64,000 bases of DNA from Mastacembelus armatus (lineage: Eukaryota > Chordata > Actinopteri > Synbranchiformes > Mastacembelidae). A program made the position numbers and the translations under genes. Numbering within the stretch: position 1 is the first letter of the stretch; every line of letters starts with the position of its first letter. Below are positions 17,395-42,900 of the stretch, one piece after another. The stretch is from contig NC_046638.1 of assembly GCF_900324485.2 (NCBI RefSeq), forward strand, positions 2,139,173 through 2,203,172, read 5' to 3'. Under the pieces are notes generated by a model. That model made no database searches. It was not told the origin of the DNA and saw nothing but the letters and a program-made list of their open reading frames with translations.

Positions 17395-19297
17395 TTTATA
17401 GACAGTTTATTTTTTCAGTTTCTATCAACGACCCCCAATGATCTATTCTTTACATTGATTTCCCCTTCAATCCTGAAATAATCTGAAATATTTTCTTCAG
17501 AAAGAAATTATAAATCCACAAAAACACTATAGCATCCTTCTGCGTTTGTCTCTGCAGGTGGCAGGTGATTCTGACTAATATATTCTGACTAATATATTTT
17601 TATTACTGATTTCATCATGTACACAATATTTTCTAGAGATTTTTAAGTGCATTTGCAGTATTTTTAGACTCTTTATATACAATCTGGACAATACTTTTAG
17701 GCCACAAAAGCTTCTGTATTTGCCAATCAAAACTTGATTTGCTGAGAAACTAACTGTCCACAAATATAACTTAAATATAATAAGACTTAAATGAAGAGTT
17801 CATGTATTGGCACAAATTGAGTATGTGTCTAAAATATGACAAATGCTGTGAGATATGTGGCCAATAACAATTTTCAGTGGAAATCACACTAATATACATG
17901 TATTATTGTAGACTTGAACAGGCTTTTGATTTTATTTTATTTAATAATTTATTGTCATTCGGTCAATGAATATTAAAATCTATTTTCTCTAAAAGTTATA
18001 ATAATCAAATTTTAAATATATACATTTTTAATTGAACTCTATTGCTAGTCATAGATAATCATACCTTACACAATGACCCAAAAAATCATGTTAAAAGGAG
18101 CAATCATCCCAAACAAATGCACAAATAAAAGCACTTACTGCATATGTATTAATGATATTAGGTATCTGGTGATCTGTAGACCATCCAGTTGGAATGTCAA
18201 CACAGAAGAGAGCTCTTTTTTAAACCTTTTCAATCAACCTACAGTCTCTTTCAGCGAGTGAGTGTGGAATTAAAAAAAAAGATGTTATCAACAGAGTGTC
18301 CCTGTGAACCATAAAGTGTAAACCATATGTGCAGGTCCCAACATTTAACATAAATGATTAGGAGGAAACAGACTTAACTGTAAACACACAATAAACTTAA
18401 AGTCCTTATCAAACCAAAGTGAAACCCAACTGAAAAGCTGTGTCAAACTGTCTTTAAATATGTTTTGAACTGAATTAGCTACATGTTACAGTATGTCTGT
18501 TTGCTGTTGCCTCATCCCCTGTGTTGCAGGATCGATGGATTCATTAGGAGCTAATAAAAACTATCTGCTGACATAGCAATTTGTTAACACAGTCTGTCAA
18601 ATTTTGTGTCCCAATTCCACACTCCATACAAATTGGCAGAGTACGTGTAATATATATACGTAAGTTGTTTGAACACAAAACATTTTCTGTACTGAAAGAA
18701 AATTCTAAATACTTTGACCTTTTAATAACACTGTTTTTTAAAACTGCCAGATACAAAGCAAAATGTCATGTATATTGCTTTGGGAGACAACACTGTACAT
18801 GAGCAGCCCACCTAAAAAACAAGTGATTTTTAGTCTGTAATACAAAATATTTAAGTAATTGCATCACTTTCACAGTGTGAACAAACTAGCTGCAACTCAA
18901 AACCTTTATTGTGTAGTCTGGAATTGAGACACAGCTAGTCTGTAATCAAACATATGTTTTGGGACAGGCTTGTCTTGAGTGACAGGTTCATCAGCCTATC
19001 ACAGTGTGACCTCCTGAGCTGCATTCAGCCTCTGCCCTCGCTTTGTCCAAATTAGGACTTTCTGGTTTAAACTCCAGCATCTTTGGTAACACAGTGAACA
19101 CTGGTGTTTCTGACACATCCTTTGCTGGTTTCAACAAAATGTTTTCTGTCTGCTTCCTGATTGTTTTCTCAGACTGGTGCAGAATAAAAAGTCGTCTTTG
19201 CAGCAAAACCACAGAGATGGTTTACATTTATCTGATATGATATAAGAGTCTACAGTCTCTACACCAGAACCATCTCCTGGTTGTACTGGTTTTCCCA
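17395..19297 (-). other. bet1l: Probable bet1l 3' UTR, no separate gene
   Basis: AT-rich sequence between the bet1l stop and the deaf1 promoter with no exon-like frames. A minus-strand AATAAA at 17411-17406 would fit as a distal poly(A) signal of bet1l, placing its end about 50 bases from the deaf1 CpG region. Nearer signals cannot be excluded. Confidence 0.35.
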
Positions 19298-21855
19298 TCA
19301 GCGCTGAATCCTGGAGACCAGGTAGTAGAGCAGAAAGAAGAGCAGGACCAGGCCCACAGACACGTAACACAGGATGCGGCGATTATCTCGGCCAGATCGG
19401 ACCATGGTGGAGAAACGCTTCACGCTGCCAGTAAGTAGTCCTGTCGCACTCAGGAAGTTTGAGTCCTGAAAGGGACATAAGAAGGAAAAATTTGTTGTTT
19501 TTTAAAGAGTAGTTGATTTAGCTAGAATATTAATCACTTGTTCTATTAATATCAGTAAACTGTGTAAAATAGCCATTACACAACATGCATATGACAGACA
19601 CCTGCTAACCTGTGAGATAATAGCACTTTTCACGGTGATGGCATCAAAATAAAATAGAAAAACCAAAAAGTAATTATATTTTTCTATATTGCGTCACAGA
19701 TCAGAGGGACTCACCATGTTGTCCAGATATTCATTCTGATCTTCAACATCCTTGTCGATGTCATATGCCAGCTGTCAGATACAAACAACACAGATGTTAC
19801 CAGGTGTTAAAATGGCAGGTCTGACACTTAAGGTTTTATTGCTTTTATAAAAAGTATGATTACAATACATTTTTACATCATCTCAGTGTCAATCTACAAG
19901 CACAAGAGAGAACTCTAAAGACCCCGAGAACTGCTTTACTCAAGTCAAGACAGTTTTTAATTAATTTTACAAATCACATTTTTCTTAAAGTGCTTAATAA
20001 TCTGTACAGCATACAACGCCCTCTGTCCTGATTCACACTGTTGTCACAGTAACACCAGCATGTGTATGAACTGTGGTCACACCATCAAAGTCTGAAGTAC
20101 CACGGCAAACTAAAATCCATTAACACCGACTCACAGATTTCAGCCTGGAAACTTTAGTGGCTAGGTTTTCAGCCAGACGTTTGTTTTCAGCATCCAGCAT
20201 GTCATCCACAGAGCCATGACCTGGGAATGCAAAAAAACATAAACAGATCAGATTAAGGTTGTTATGTAGTGGTGAGGGTGATTAATCAGGATTAATGGAC
20301 TGTCTAGCAATGTGTAATATCTCCTTGGCCAGAATTTATTTATTTTGTCTTACATCTTGAAGTAAAGCTATTATGCTCTGTGAACTAAGTTACAGGGCGT
20401 ATCTCTAAATGACATCCCTGTTTCATCAAAGTTTCGAAAAGCAAACGCTTTGAATAAATAATCACAGTATTAGAATAAACTGAAATGAATGAAAAGCAAT
20501 TTAATGACTTCTGTGACGTCAGCAAACAGGTGACCTTTTCTATCGAACGGGGTTTCCTGATTGAGATTTTAGAGCAGGGGCTTGATTATATTTTGTTAAT
20601 CTGCTGTTAAAGGTATGTGGTTCTCTGTTGACATTAAAAGTAAATATTGCTCTATATAAATGTGTGTTTTTAAGATGACTTGTGAGTGATGTGTGTAGGT
20701 GTGTGAGTGAGATAAAGAGAAGGAACTAGAGAAGGAACTAGTTCACCAGTTTAAAGGTGCTAGCTAGCTAACTTTGGCGGCATCAGTAACGTTAAGCTAA
20801 CGTTAGTTAGAGACCATTAATAAGGAGGTAACTAGCGTTAATGTTATATGGGAACCATACTGTGTGTATTAAACGCCAATAAACTTGGATTTATAAAATT
20901 TTGCAAACAGTAAAACCGTGTTGAGTGAGATTTATGAAGAGAGACAATGTGAAACTCCTTAAAGATCGCAGCAGTTAAAGCTAACTCCAGTTAGCCAAGC
21001 TAGCTAGGTCACTGTCCGTTAACTAACATTACGTTAACACTATATAAGATAACGTCAGTGGCTATAAGTTATTAAACCGTAATAACTGTGTTCACTGTGT
21101 TTCATGACAAGGTCTTAAGCTGTTTGGTAAAAGTAATAAATTGCTATAGATTGTAATTCAGCAGTCTACCGTGTAACAATGTATTTGTATAGCTAACATA
21201 TTGCATTTTACCTAACTAGCTTAACGTTAAGTAGCTGTAGTTGAGCATTAATGTTGATAAGATTACTTTGTGCTCTACCAGATCTACTTGAGTTTCATTT
21301 TGAAACAGTAAAGTTAGTAGTAACTTAGCTATTTCTTCAGTGTCATTGCTACTTTTACTTAAGTAACTAACAGTCAGAGTTTAACGCAGCAGGTTCTTCT
21401 GTCATTTACAGTAACGTCAAGTATAACAAATTTGTGGGCTAATCGCTAACGCAAGAATTGAATTCTTCCTCGAAATGGCGTCTGTACATTTTAAGTATCT
21501 GCTTATCTGTAGTAAAATAATATTAATCTCTTGTGAACTGACCAGACTGTTACGAACGGAAATGTTAATAGTCAAACCTGTCTTAGGGCAGCTAACCTAT
21601 AGGTACTTAACAGTTAGACTAAACTAAGCTAGCAAAGCTAGTTAGCCTACTTCCTGAGCTCCAGTCTTGTTTTAGTTTCGACGTGAAATAACTACAGACC
21701 CAAACAGCAAACACGTTGCTGATTTTCTTTGTCATTAGCTTATACAACATATCACACGACTGTAACAACAGTCCTACATTGCTGGATAAGGTTAATGGAT
21801 AAATATTTAGAAGTGAATACGTGTCAAAAATAATACCTCTGTTCCAATCGGCCAT
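19298..21855 (-). CDS. bet1l: BET1-like Golgi SNARE (GS15)
   Basis: A Qc-SNARE acting in retrograde transport from endosomes to Golgi and within the Golgi, partnering in known systems with syntaxin-5, GOS28 and YKT6. Minus-strand coding exons are 21855-21837, 20220-20135, 19771-19715 and 19465-19298, all in phase, giving 109 residues (human 111 as I recall). It starts MADWNRG, matching the mammalian MADW start. The heptad-repeat SNARE segment runs through LDAENKRLAENLATKVSRLK and DIDKDVEDQNEYLDNM. The C-terminal membrane anchor is CYVSVGLVLLFFLLYYLVS. The start codon lies in a GC-poor region full of TTAGCTAACGTTA-type words, common near fish transcription starts. Neighbouring deaf1 on the same strand fits conserved synteny. 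Confidence 0.94.
20750..21650. repeat. Cluster of TAACGTTAGCTAGC-like words in bet1l intron 1
   Basis: Words such as GCTAGCTAGCTAAC, TAACGTTAGTTAG, CTAACGTTAG and TTAACGTTAAG recur many times. The words are near-palindromic and contain the AACGTT core. A second, smaller cluster lies at 39737-39783 just before the gtse1 start. Their meaning is unknown: they could be promoter-linked elements or mutated simple sequence. Confidence 0.5.
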
Positions 21856-24600
21856 GTTGGTAAGTGACGTCACGATCAGCTGTTTCCAAGTTTAATAGGC
21901 GCACATGACAACGGGTCTCAAGTTTTTTCTGTCACATCCGGTAAGCATCCGACCTAAAATCAACAATGCAGTCCCGCAGGCATTTCCAGGTTACTTAAAG
22001 ACTCCGTTCTAACCACTGGGATAAAAATATTCCTGATATAGAAGATTTTAAAAACTGTATCCCAAGTTGTGATTGTGAATGCAAAGTCATGAGAGACCAA
22101 GCTGGGCTGAAACAAAAACTCAACAAATAACTCAATCTCTAACACTAACAAACTACGTCTTTGATTCTGGATAACTTCTAACAACGTTTAGTTTTACAGT
22201 TATTACATCTATAAACAGTAAAATGTGGTGGATAGGAGGTTTCCCTGGCTTATGTGTGTGGTGTGTTAACTATGTGTGACCACTGGGTGGCAGCACACAT
22301 ACACAAGGCATAAACTGCTGAGATGATCCCAGGTCAACAAGTCTAGTGATGACTGAACTGTTGGACCCAGAGTTAACCTATCAAGCAAGTATATTTCACA
22401 GATGTTAACCTTCACAATATGAATTCATTTCTATAAACTGTAATAGCTGCCTTAATCACCTTCAGATCGGAGTTTCAACATGCAGTTAAGTGTACTAGAT
22501 AAAAAATGTATATGAGGTATCATGAATCTAGGCAGATCTAGCACTGCTGAACTACTGTTATTGTAGGCTGCTTGTGAGTGTGAGGTCAGTGGTCATTATA
22601 GCCATGTGTGAAAACACCATCATGCAAATGTGAGACAGTGATGTCACCCTGTGAGTGTGTTCAATTAATCCTCTTGTTTCTCTGTGTGCTGTAATCCACC
22701 TGTGTGCCTGTGTCATGTGTTTGTGTGTGGCACCTGATGTCAGACTTTTTTTTTTCAAGTCTCTTTAGATCTGTTGTATTTCTCACTGTAGAAAAAGCTT
22801 CAGTAGCAGTTTTAGTTGTTGTAATGTATGTAGATGTAGTGTGCGTGTAGACTCAGTATATGGAACCTGATGTGTATAGATCTGGTGTGTGCAGACCTAG
22901 TGGGAACAGATCTAATGTGTATACACCTTGTGTGTGCAGACTTGGTATTTGTGAACATGGCATGTGCAAGTGTGTTGTGTATAGATGTAGTGGGTTTAGA
23001 AATGTTATGTCGCTCTCAGCAGGAGGAGCTGCAGCAGCAGTCTCACCTGGCACTCACTGAAGCCACAGATTGTCTAATTAGATTAAGCGAGGCTTTCCTC
23101 AGATAATCATTTAGCCAGCTCCTGTTTTTTCCTTCAATAGACTGTTGCTTGTGACTCTGAGCTTGCTGAAGGTCAAACTGAATTTTTGAACAGTATTCTG
23201 GTTTTGGTAAGAAATTTTTGTCGTGGAACAGGTCTGTAGACTGTCTGCTGAGGAGCCGCTGGTTATGGGCCACTTCTGGAGCTTTGTGTGTGACGCTGCT
23301 CAGAGTAATTGTACTGCCACTAATACCTGCTACTGCTAACAGGAGACAATGGGGGAAGTTTCTGTAAGTAAAGCTTTTCTTCTCTTCAGTGCTGCAGTAC
23401 TAAAATGACAATAGTGTTTTTTCTTAAATTGCTCTTGGCGTGTGTTTACTCAGTATGGAGGGCTGGCTGATGAATTTATTCAACTTACATACAGCTGTAG
23501 CTTGTGTTCATGCTGTGCTGTCCGTTAACCACTGCTAATTAGTTTAGGCTCATATAATTTCTCCAACAGAAATTCATATCACCTTGATGCAGCTTCTTTG
23601 ATTTGAAGAATTACAGCACTTATGTTTTTCCTTTCATAAAATAAATTTCTGTTTTTGGACAATTGGTTGGAATTCCTAATTAAGCTTTAATTTTGAACAA
23701 CGAACAGCAAAATTTGATTATCATGTTTTAAAGCTCAGTCTGTTCACCCATCAGTAGCTCCTTTTTCCTCTTTTGCTTTAAATAGGCTGCTTCTCTCTTG
23801 CTCAGATTAAGCATCGGCTGACTGATTGACACAGATTACAGCTAAGACAGAGGTCACAACATGTGAGGGACAAGTATATATATGTAACGGCTTTTGGTTC
23901 TCACACCAGCATGTGTGTGTGAACTAATAGTAAAATGTCCTGATTATATTTTTTTAAACACAGGGTAGAGAACAGAAAAGTCTGTCGCATGGAGGTTTGA
24001 TGCAGTCTGTCAGGTTTCAGGTCACATCACTATTTATCAGTTCAATTCACAGAAGTGCCACAGTGAATAACAGAAAGTTTTTTATTTAGCTAACCTATTT
24101 AGCAAAGGCAATATAAATGTAAGTCCTACAACTGAGCTAAACAAAGTCAATATGTCCAGATGAAAAATTCGGTGTTTTTCACCTCAGCTCATTTAGCCAC
24201 TTTAAACACTTGGATTCATAAAAACATCAGTATTCATAGTCAGTTTTTTCCTCACTGTTGCTAAACAATCTGGGTGATATTTGAATAGAATTTTTAAAGA
24301 TTTTTAGCTCAATCATATCATTTTATCTTATGATTTTACTTTACAATAATGTCTTCTTCATACTGATGACCCTTAGATGTAGATAAAAAAATGAAAAAGT
24401 TGTTACTGAATCTTTACACATTTCTTAATAAATGTAATGCCTGAGAGTAAAACTGGTTAATTTCTTTAAACACAGCTTTACTGATTATTTTATGTGTCAT
24501 TTTGCCAACATTTGTCATTTCAGGATACTGTATTTGTACACCCAATTGTCCAAGATTATTTTTACGTCCCATTTTATTTAACTACATTATTTTAATTTGT
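21856..24600. other. Intergenic bet1l-atp2b1, mostly unannotated
   Basis: No exon-like frame is convincing here. It includes the shared upstream/promoter space of bet1l (minus) and the start of the calcium-pump gene (plus); non-coding first exons of the latter may hide here. The only structured element is the 15-base periodic array at about 22820-23000. Confidence 0.45.
22820..23000. repeat. Degenerate 15-base minisatellite
   Basis: About eleven units close to GTGTATAGATCTAGT repeat with 15-base spacing. Because 15 is a multiple of three, it yields open frames with a five-residue period (CIDLV, CADLV, CIHLV, CADLV, CIDVV). I treat these as by-products of the repeat. Confidence 0.6.
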
Positions 24601-24611
24601 AATTTCATGTA

Positions 24612-24735
24612 GTGAAGGAGGACATGAGGATAGTTGGTGTGGGTGAGGAGGATACAGAGGATAGGGTTAAATGGAGGCAGATGATTCGCTGTGGCGACCC
24701 CTGAAGGGAGCAACCGAAAGGAAAAGAAGAAGATT
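24612..24735 (+). mobile_element. LINE 3' end fragment
   Basis: The sequence encodes a typical LINE ORF2 C terminus, ending DRVKWRQMIRCGDP followed by TGA at 24702-24704, then a short 3' tail GGGAGCAACCGAAAGG and an AAGAAG-rich end. It is a 5'-truncated non-LTR retrotransposon copy; about 30 codons remain. The clade cannot be assigned from this little sequence. Confidence 0.7.
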
Positions 24736-24952
24736 TTAATTTGTAATTTCAATTTAATCTTTCTACATATTTTCTTCTATTTCAAGGATAAGTAGTTTTG
24801 GTCTTGGTGCCAAACCAAAACTTAGAAAATGAATAGCTTTATACTCCATGTCCACCAGGCTCTTTATGTGGTAATATTTAAATATTTCTGTCATGGAGTT
24901 ATGTATTTGTTTTTACATGAGACCTCTGAAGTAACCTGTATTTCCCCTACAG

Positions 24953-25048
24953 TTACAGAGTCTCTGTAAGGCCAGATCTGCACCTCAGGCTGTGCACTGA
25001 GTCTGTGTTTTTCGGGAAGGCCTCTGCCAAGACCCAGAAAAAAGAGAC
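24953..25048 (+). other. atp2b1: 5' UTR part of the first coding exon of atp2b1
   Basis: A CCCCTACAG acceptor ends at 24952, so the first coding exon probably begins at 24953 with 96 bases of leader. One or more non-coding exons would then lie upstream. Confidence 0.45.
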
Positions 25049-37945
<12,897 letters not shown>

Positions 37946-38581
37946 AACCATCCCCAGACCCGACCACTTCCAGTTACGGTGGTCAGTTCAGTTCATTATG
38001 TTTTTTATGGCGAGAACTCGGGTTCTACTGAGAACAGAAGAATGAAAAAACATTTTTAAACTGACTCATCTGATTGGTTCTTGTCAGAAGTTCTGCTCCT
38101 GGTTTTCCAGGAAGCAGAGCTGATTTCATGTGTGTTTGTTGTGTTCAGAGCAGCAGCAACAGGTTCACACAGACTTTCCTTCCTGATGTTTTAATTCTTT
38201 ACCCTAATGAACTCAGTTGTTTTAGAAGTCTTTGTGAGGTCATTGGTAAACAGTTTCTGGTCTGTAAATATTCATGTTGACGTTCAGACGTAGTCTTCAC
38301 TCATTTAAATCTGCAGCAGATGAGATGATGTGAGCTGACGGTGACGAGGTTAGTTTTGTGTCAAGGTTGAACTTTATGAATCTGTGACTGAAATGTGGAT
38401 GTTGTGTTTGTTGACAAAAGGTTTAAAGTAAATATCTAATGTTGGATTTTGTTCTAGTATTTTTGTAAAAAAAAAAAATGGTTTTAGGTTGTTGTTATTT
38501 TAAAGTTATTAAAACATAAAACACTATGTCCAGAGCAGGGTGTTTGTGACAAGAAAATGTGAGAACATTATGAAAAATAAA
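37946..38581 (+). other. atp2b1: atp2b1 3' UTR with poly(A) signal
   Basis: An AATAAA lies at 38576-38581, about 630 bases after the stop at 37943-37945. No further exon is visible. The stretch from here to about 39440 is AT-rich intergenic sequence with no feature I can support. Confidence 0.45.
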
Positions 38582-39483
38582 GAACATAAAAAATGAAATA
38601 TTTGGGATTTTCAAAGAAAAATTATTAAAAATTATATTGTTAAAATAATTTTACTACAAAGTCATACAATATTAAGAGTAACATTTCATGAGAACTTCAT
38701 AGTGTCTCCATAGTGTCATAGTTTTATGACAGTAAATTCATTTCATTTTGCAAAAGTTATATTTTAACAATATTGCCAAAAATTCCTAAGGAGAAAAGTA
38801 ATATTTCCAGAATAAATCTGAGGAAACTGTGTTGCATGTGTTTTGTTGTTTTGCAGCATATATGTACAGTATATATTGAAAATGGGAAAACATGCACATG
38901 GAATCGCACACGTGTCCTGTACCTAAATATGGAGGCTGCTGTTTGACAGGCACAGGTGACATCAGCGTCTCCTGCTGGATGATCCTGGTTCCTGGTTCAA
39001 CCACTAGAGAAGAGTCAACCAGGACCAACCCTACACTCAAGAGTGTCTGACCCTTGGCCCCACAGGTGACAGCTAAACTCCTTCCTTCCTGTGACCGAGT
39101 TCTCTGCTACTCAAAGTGACATAGGTAGACAACAGGTTATGTACTTATCTATTTCAATCATGCATTGACCACTTTAGATTATTTAGATTAGCCGTATTTC
39201 AATTATTTTAGTCAAACTCACTATACAATATTAAAATGAATGAATACATTTACATTTAATTAATTAATTAAAAATTATGTGACAGTCCCATTCATCCGGT
39301 TATTGTGCCTGGTTCTTCTTTTAGAATTATTTCTAATTGATATCACAACTTTAAATCATCTTCACTAGAAAAAACAATCCACAAACCTAAAGGTTTAAAA
39401 GCAGATTCGGATTTAACTCAGCTCTTAATCCGGTGAACTGCACTCCCCATAATTCCCCTCGCGCTGCCGTCACACACTTTCAA

Positions 39484-39535
39484 CCAATCCCTGAGTGCGT
39501 CTGAGTCGCGTGACCAGCAGCGCAGCAGATTTGAA
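39484..39535 (+). promoter_or_regulatory. gtse1: CCAAT box plus CHR-like element of gtse1
   Basis: CCAAT at 39484-39488 is followed by TTTGAA at 39530-39535, in a GC-rich stretch about 400 bases before the gtse1 start codon. CCAAT boxes (NF-Y) followed at short distance by a cell-cycle-genes homology region (TTTGAA, bound by MuvB/DREAM or B-MYB) are the usual arrangement of G2/M promoters. GTSE1 is a G2/S-phase-expressed gene, so the fit is functional as well as sequence-based. Confidence 0.45.
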
Positions 39536-39929
39536 TTGTTTGAGGGGTTGTGTGTTTTCGAGTCTCGCTGTGTTTTTGCTGAGCAGAAAAGAACATTTGT
39601 GAGTTTCTAAAGGAACCTGAGGTTTGCGGTTTTTGTTTTCTACTTTAACTGAACTCAGACTGAGTGCGAGTCCTACCGAATGAATAAAACGTCGTGTTGA
39701 AATTCTCAGTTTAAAGCTAATGCCAGTTACCATTTGGGTTAACGTTAGCTAGCTGCGGAACTAACGGGCTAACATGCTAACCTTAGACTAGCATGAAAAC
39801 TCGTGTTTAAGACACAATATCTCCGCAGTTTTGTCGGTGTTCGTGTAAAAGTGCTCTTTTCATTTACTGTCAGAGTAACAGGTCTGACTCGGAGCGTCTG
39901 TTTCCCCACAGAGAAGCAGCAGCAGCGGG

Positions 39930-42900
39930 ATGAGTTGTCGAGCTAACAGCGGTAAGTTTCCACTGACAGGCCCCGAGCGTTCATGCACAGTTGACTCAGT
40001 CTTATTGTACTTTATAATACGTTTTTATTACATTTATTTAATATTTTATCACTGATTCACGGGCCGTGTTCGTGTCTCTGAACAGATGTGTGCTTTCTGG
40101 TGGATGAGAAATTTGACTTCGAAGATCCTTTGTCACCTGAAAGGTAGGATCATCATACTATAAACTTTGCAGGTACTATGGAACAGGGGTCTCCAACCCT
40201 GGTTTTCGGGACCTACTGTCCTGCTGGTTTTCCAATTGTCCCTGCCCTTGCAGCTTCTGATTGGCTGAACACACCTGACCCAGGTAATTTAGCAGTGTAG
40301 AGCAAGGATGTCTGGAAAACAGTCAGGGCCAGGGTTGTTGACCCCTGATCTCCCATGTCCATAATACTGTTTATTATTAAAAGCCACCAGTTTATTGGCC
40401 TGTAGGATTTACCATTTATCAAGGGAACACACCAGCCTTATTCCATACCACCAAAAAGTCTGTACCTGATCACCTGTCAAAGCCCAAGCATCAGTTTGCT
40501 GCCATCTATTAAAGAGAAACATCAGATCCACACACTAAAGAAATTTCAGTAGTCCGAAATGGGCAAATCTGCTAATTCTATTTTAGGGAATATGTAAACT
40601 GTATTGGTCTTTTACCTGTTATTCAGCAGCAGGTTGTCTTGAAAAGGGTTTTCTGATCTTATGGATTTCTGCCAAGAACAAAAATGCAACATTTAAATCC
40701 TAATATTTCGAGCCAATATTTGAGAGAGACAGTAGACACTGTCCGCAGAAGTTTGGGTGGGAGATCAATCCAGGAAGGCTGAGGTCTCAAATAGGGTTCG
40801 GTTTATGAATGTGGTTCCCACTGTCCCCCTGGAGTTAATGGAGGACGTGCTTCCAGTCCATGCCAGATGGTGTTGAAATCACTGAGATCATGGAAATCAA
40901 AAAAGCTTAAAATCTAGTTCACATTCAGTATGTTTTCTTTTTGTAACTGCAAGAAATGACAAGGGGCAGTTAATGACATTGTTTTGCAGTATATAGTTTG
41001 GTATAGTATCGTTTATGAAACATGTTTGATGTTACAGAGATTTAGCCTAGAACTGTACATGTTCTTTTTGTTACACTGCCATTGCTGTAAAATAAAGTTT
41101 CATTTCCCCTTTTTGACTAAACATTGCTGTGAGTTGCTTGTGCTAATGTCTCTTTCTCTACAGCTCTAAAAGTGATGAAGAAGAGGATGAGGTGTTTGTA
41201 GGTCCCGTCAGCCATAAGGAGAGGTGTGTCTCTGTTAATGTGGCATCTCGGATCAAGGACGGTGGTGACGGCGTACGGCTGAGCTGGAGCCCGCTGAGCG
41301 GAGATCAGCTGGAGGCTGTGTGTCAGGAAGCCCAGAGGCTGGCCACCCAGCTGCAGGGCAGCGACTCGAGCCAACTGCACTGTGAGGATGACGAGTCCAA
41401 CGACACCACCACCAAGGAGGAATTCATCCTGGATGCAGAGACCAAAATGGGCGTGTTCTGTCAGCCCTCCATTGCACTCAGCCCAGTCAAACGCCAGACT
41501 TTCTGTGTGCAGGACAGTCCCATGAAGCAGCTGCCACCTGCTGTCCAGAAACGTCTGTTGAAAAGAAGCAGCACTGCTTCATCCACCCGCCCCATGGCCA
41601 CCAAAGCAATTTCAGCCATCCGCCCCACTGTCACTAGCTCATCTGCTCGCTCCACTGCCAGACTCAGCACCTCCAGCCCTGTGGCTGTAGCAAAGGTCCA
41701 GCCCAGGGCGGTGCTGCGAGGGAAAGCCTTACTGGGCGTCGGTGTTGTGCTGCCAAGCAAACCGGCTGCCCCAACAACTGCCAGCACAACCAGCAAAGGC
41801 GGAGTTGAGAAAACCAGACTGCAACCACCGAGCAAAGTAGGAGAGAAGTTTGTGTTTTGCCTTTCAGTTCAAACTTTGTCTATAAAACACCAAACATAAG
41901 GACAGGCCAGTCATCTGTACCAGCAGATCTATCGTAGCATGAAGACTGGAGACAGACAACCAGTTAGTTTGGATGTGTCAGAGGGCAACAACATGTCCCA
42001 CTGCTTCTCACCCTCACAAATTTTTTTTTTTTTCCCCCTCCATCTTTCAGGCTGTGGGGAATTGGAAGCGGAGCCCGGCCTCTCATTCTTCCAGCAGGGC
42101 GGAGTCTTATGAGGATCTGCTCTCTGATTCGATGAGCGTCACCTCTGACGTCAGCGATTCCTCCTTCAACTCCAGCCTGGTGGGAAAACGCACACTGGTT
42201 CCACCCACCAAGGTAACACACCTGTTTTCTGTCGCACAGGTGTGACTCTGGTCATACAAACATCTCCACCTGTTGGTCTGAGTCAGGCACTGCAGCCAAA
42301 CACATTATTACAGATAATTAGTTGTTTTTTTTTTCTCATCATCAGAGTGTTGTGAGGAACCTGTCAGGGGTTAAAGCTCCAGCCCTTCAGAGCAAGAGGG
42401 TGACGGACAGGAGGAACACATCCTCATCCTCGTCCTCAGTGTCCAGCTTCAACTCCAGCTTCTCTCTGTCGCCCGCTAAAGGTATGCTAACAGCTGCATC
42501 TAGCGCTTAGCAATAACTATCCATCCAGTGTAAAACAAGTACACAAACAGGAATCGTCTCAATCTGGTCACAAACTAAAAGGAGTCGTTTGTTTATGGTT
42601 TAAACCTCAGTCTGGCCATAAGAGACGGCACCTTCCGTCACCAGTTACCCAGCACCTCAGTCTAACTTCATCCAGTCAGAGCTTGCAGAGATACAGGTGT
42701 CATGTCTCCCCTCAGGGAAAGTGAATTCCTCTTTAAATCGGAGTCTGAGCAGCTCTACTGGCCCCACCCACAGCAGTGCCAACAGACCGGCCAATCACAG
42801 CAGACCGCGCCGCTCCACTGTCTCCGTTGCCGTACAACCAACAACCTCCAGCACCAGTCGCCGCTCGCTGTCCGCCCAGGCCAGGAAGCTGACTGAGGTA

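Noticed and set aside
22853-23106. Overlapping open frames over the 15-base array
   Set aside because: The five-residue period shows they are by-products of the tandem repeat.
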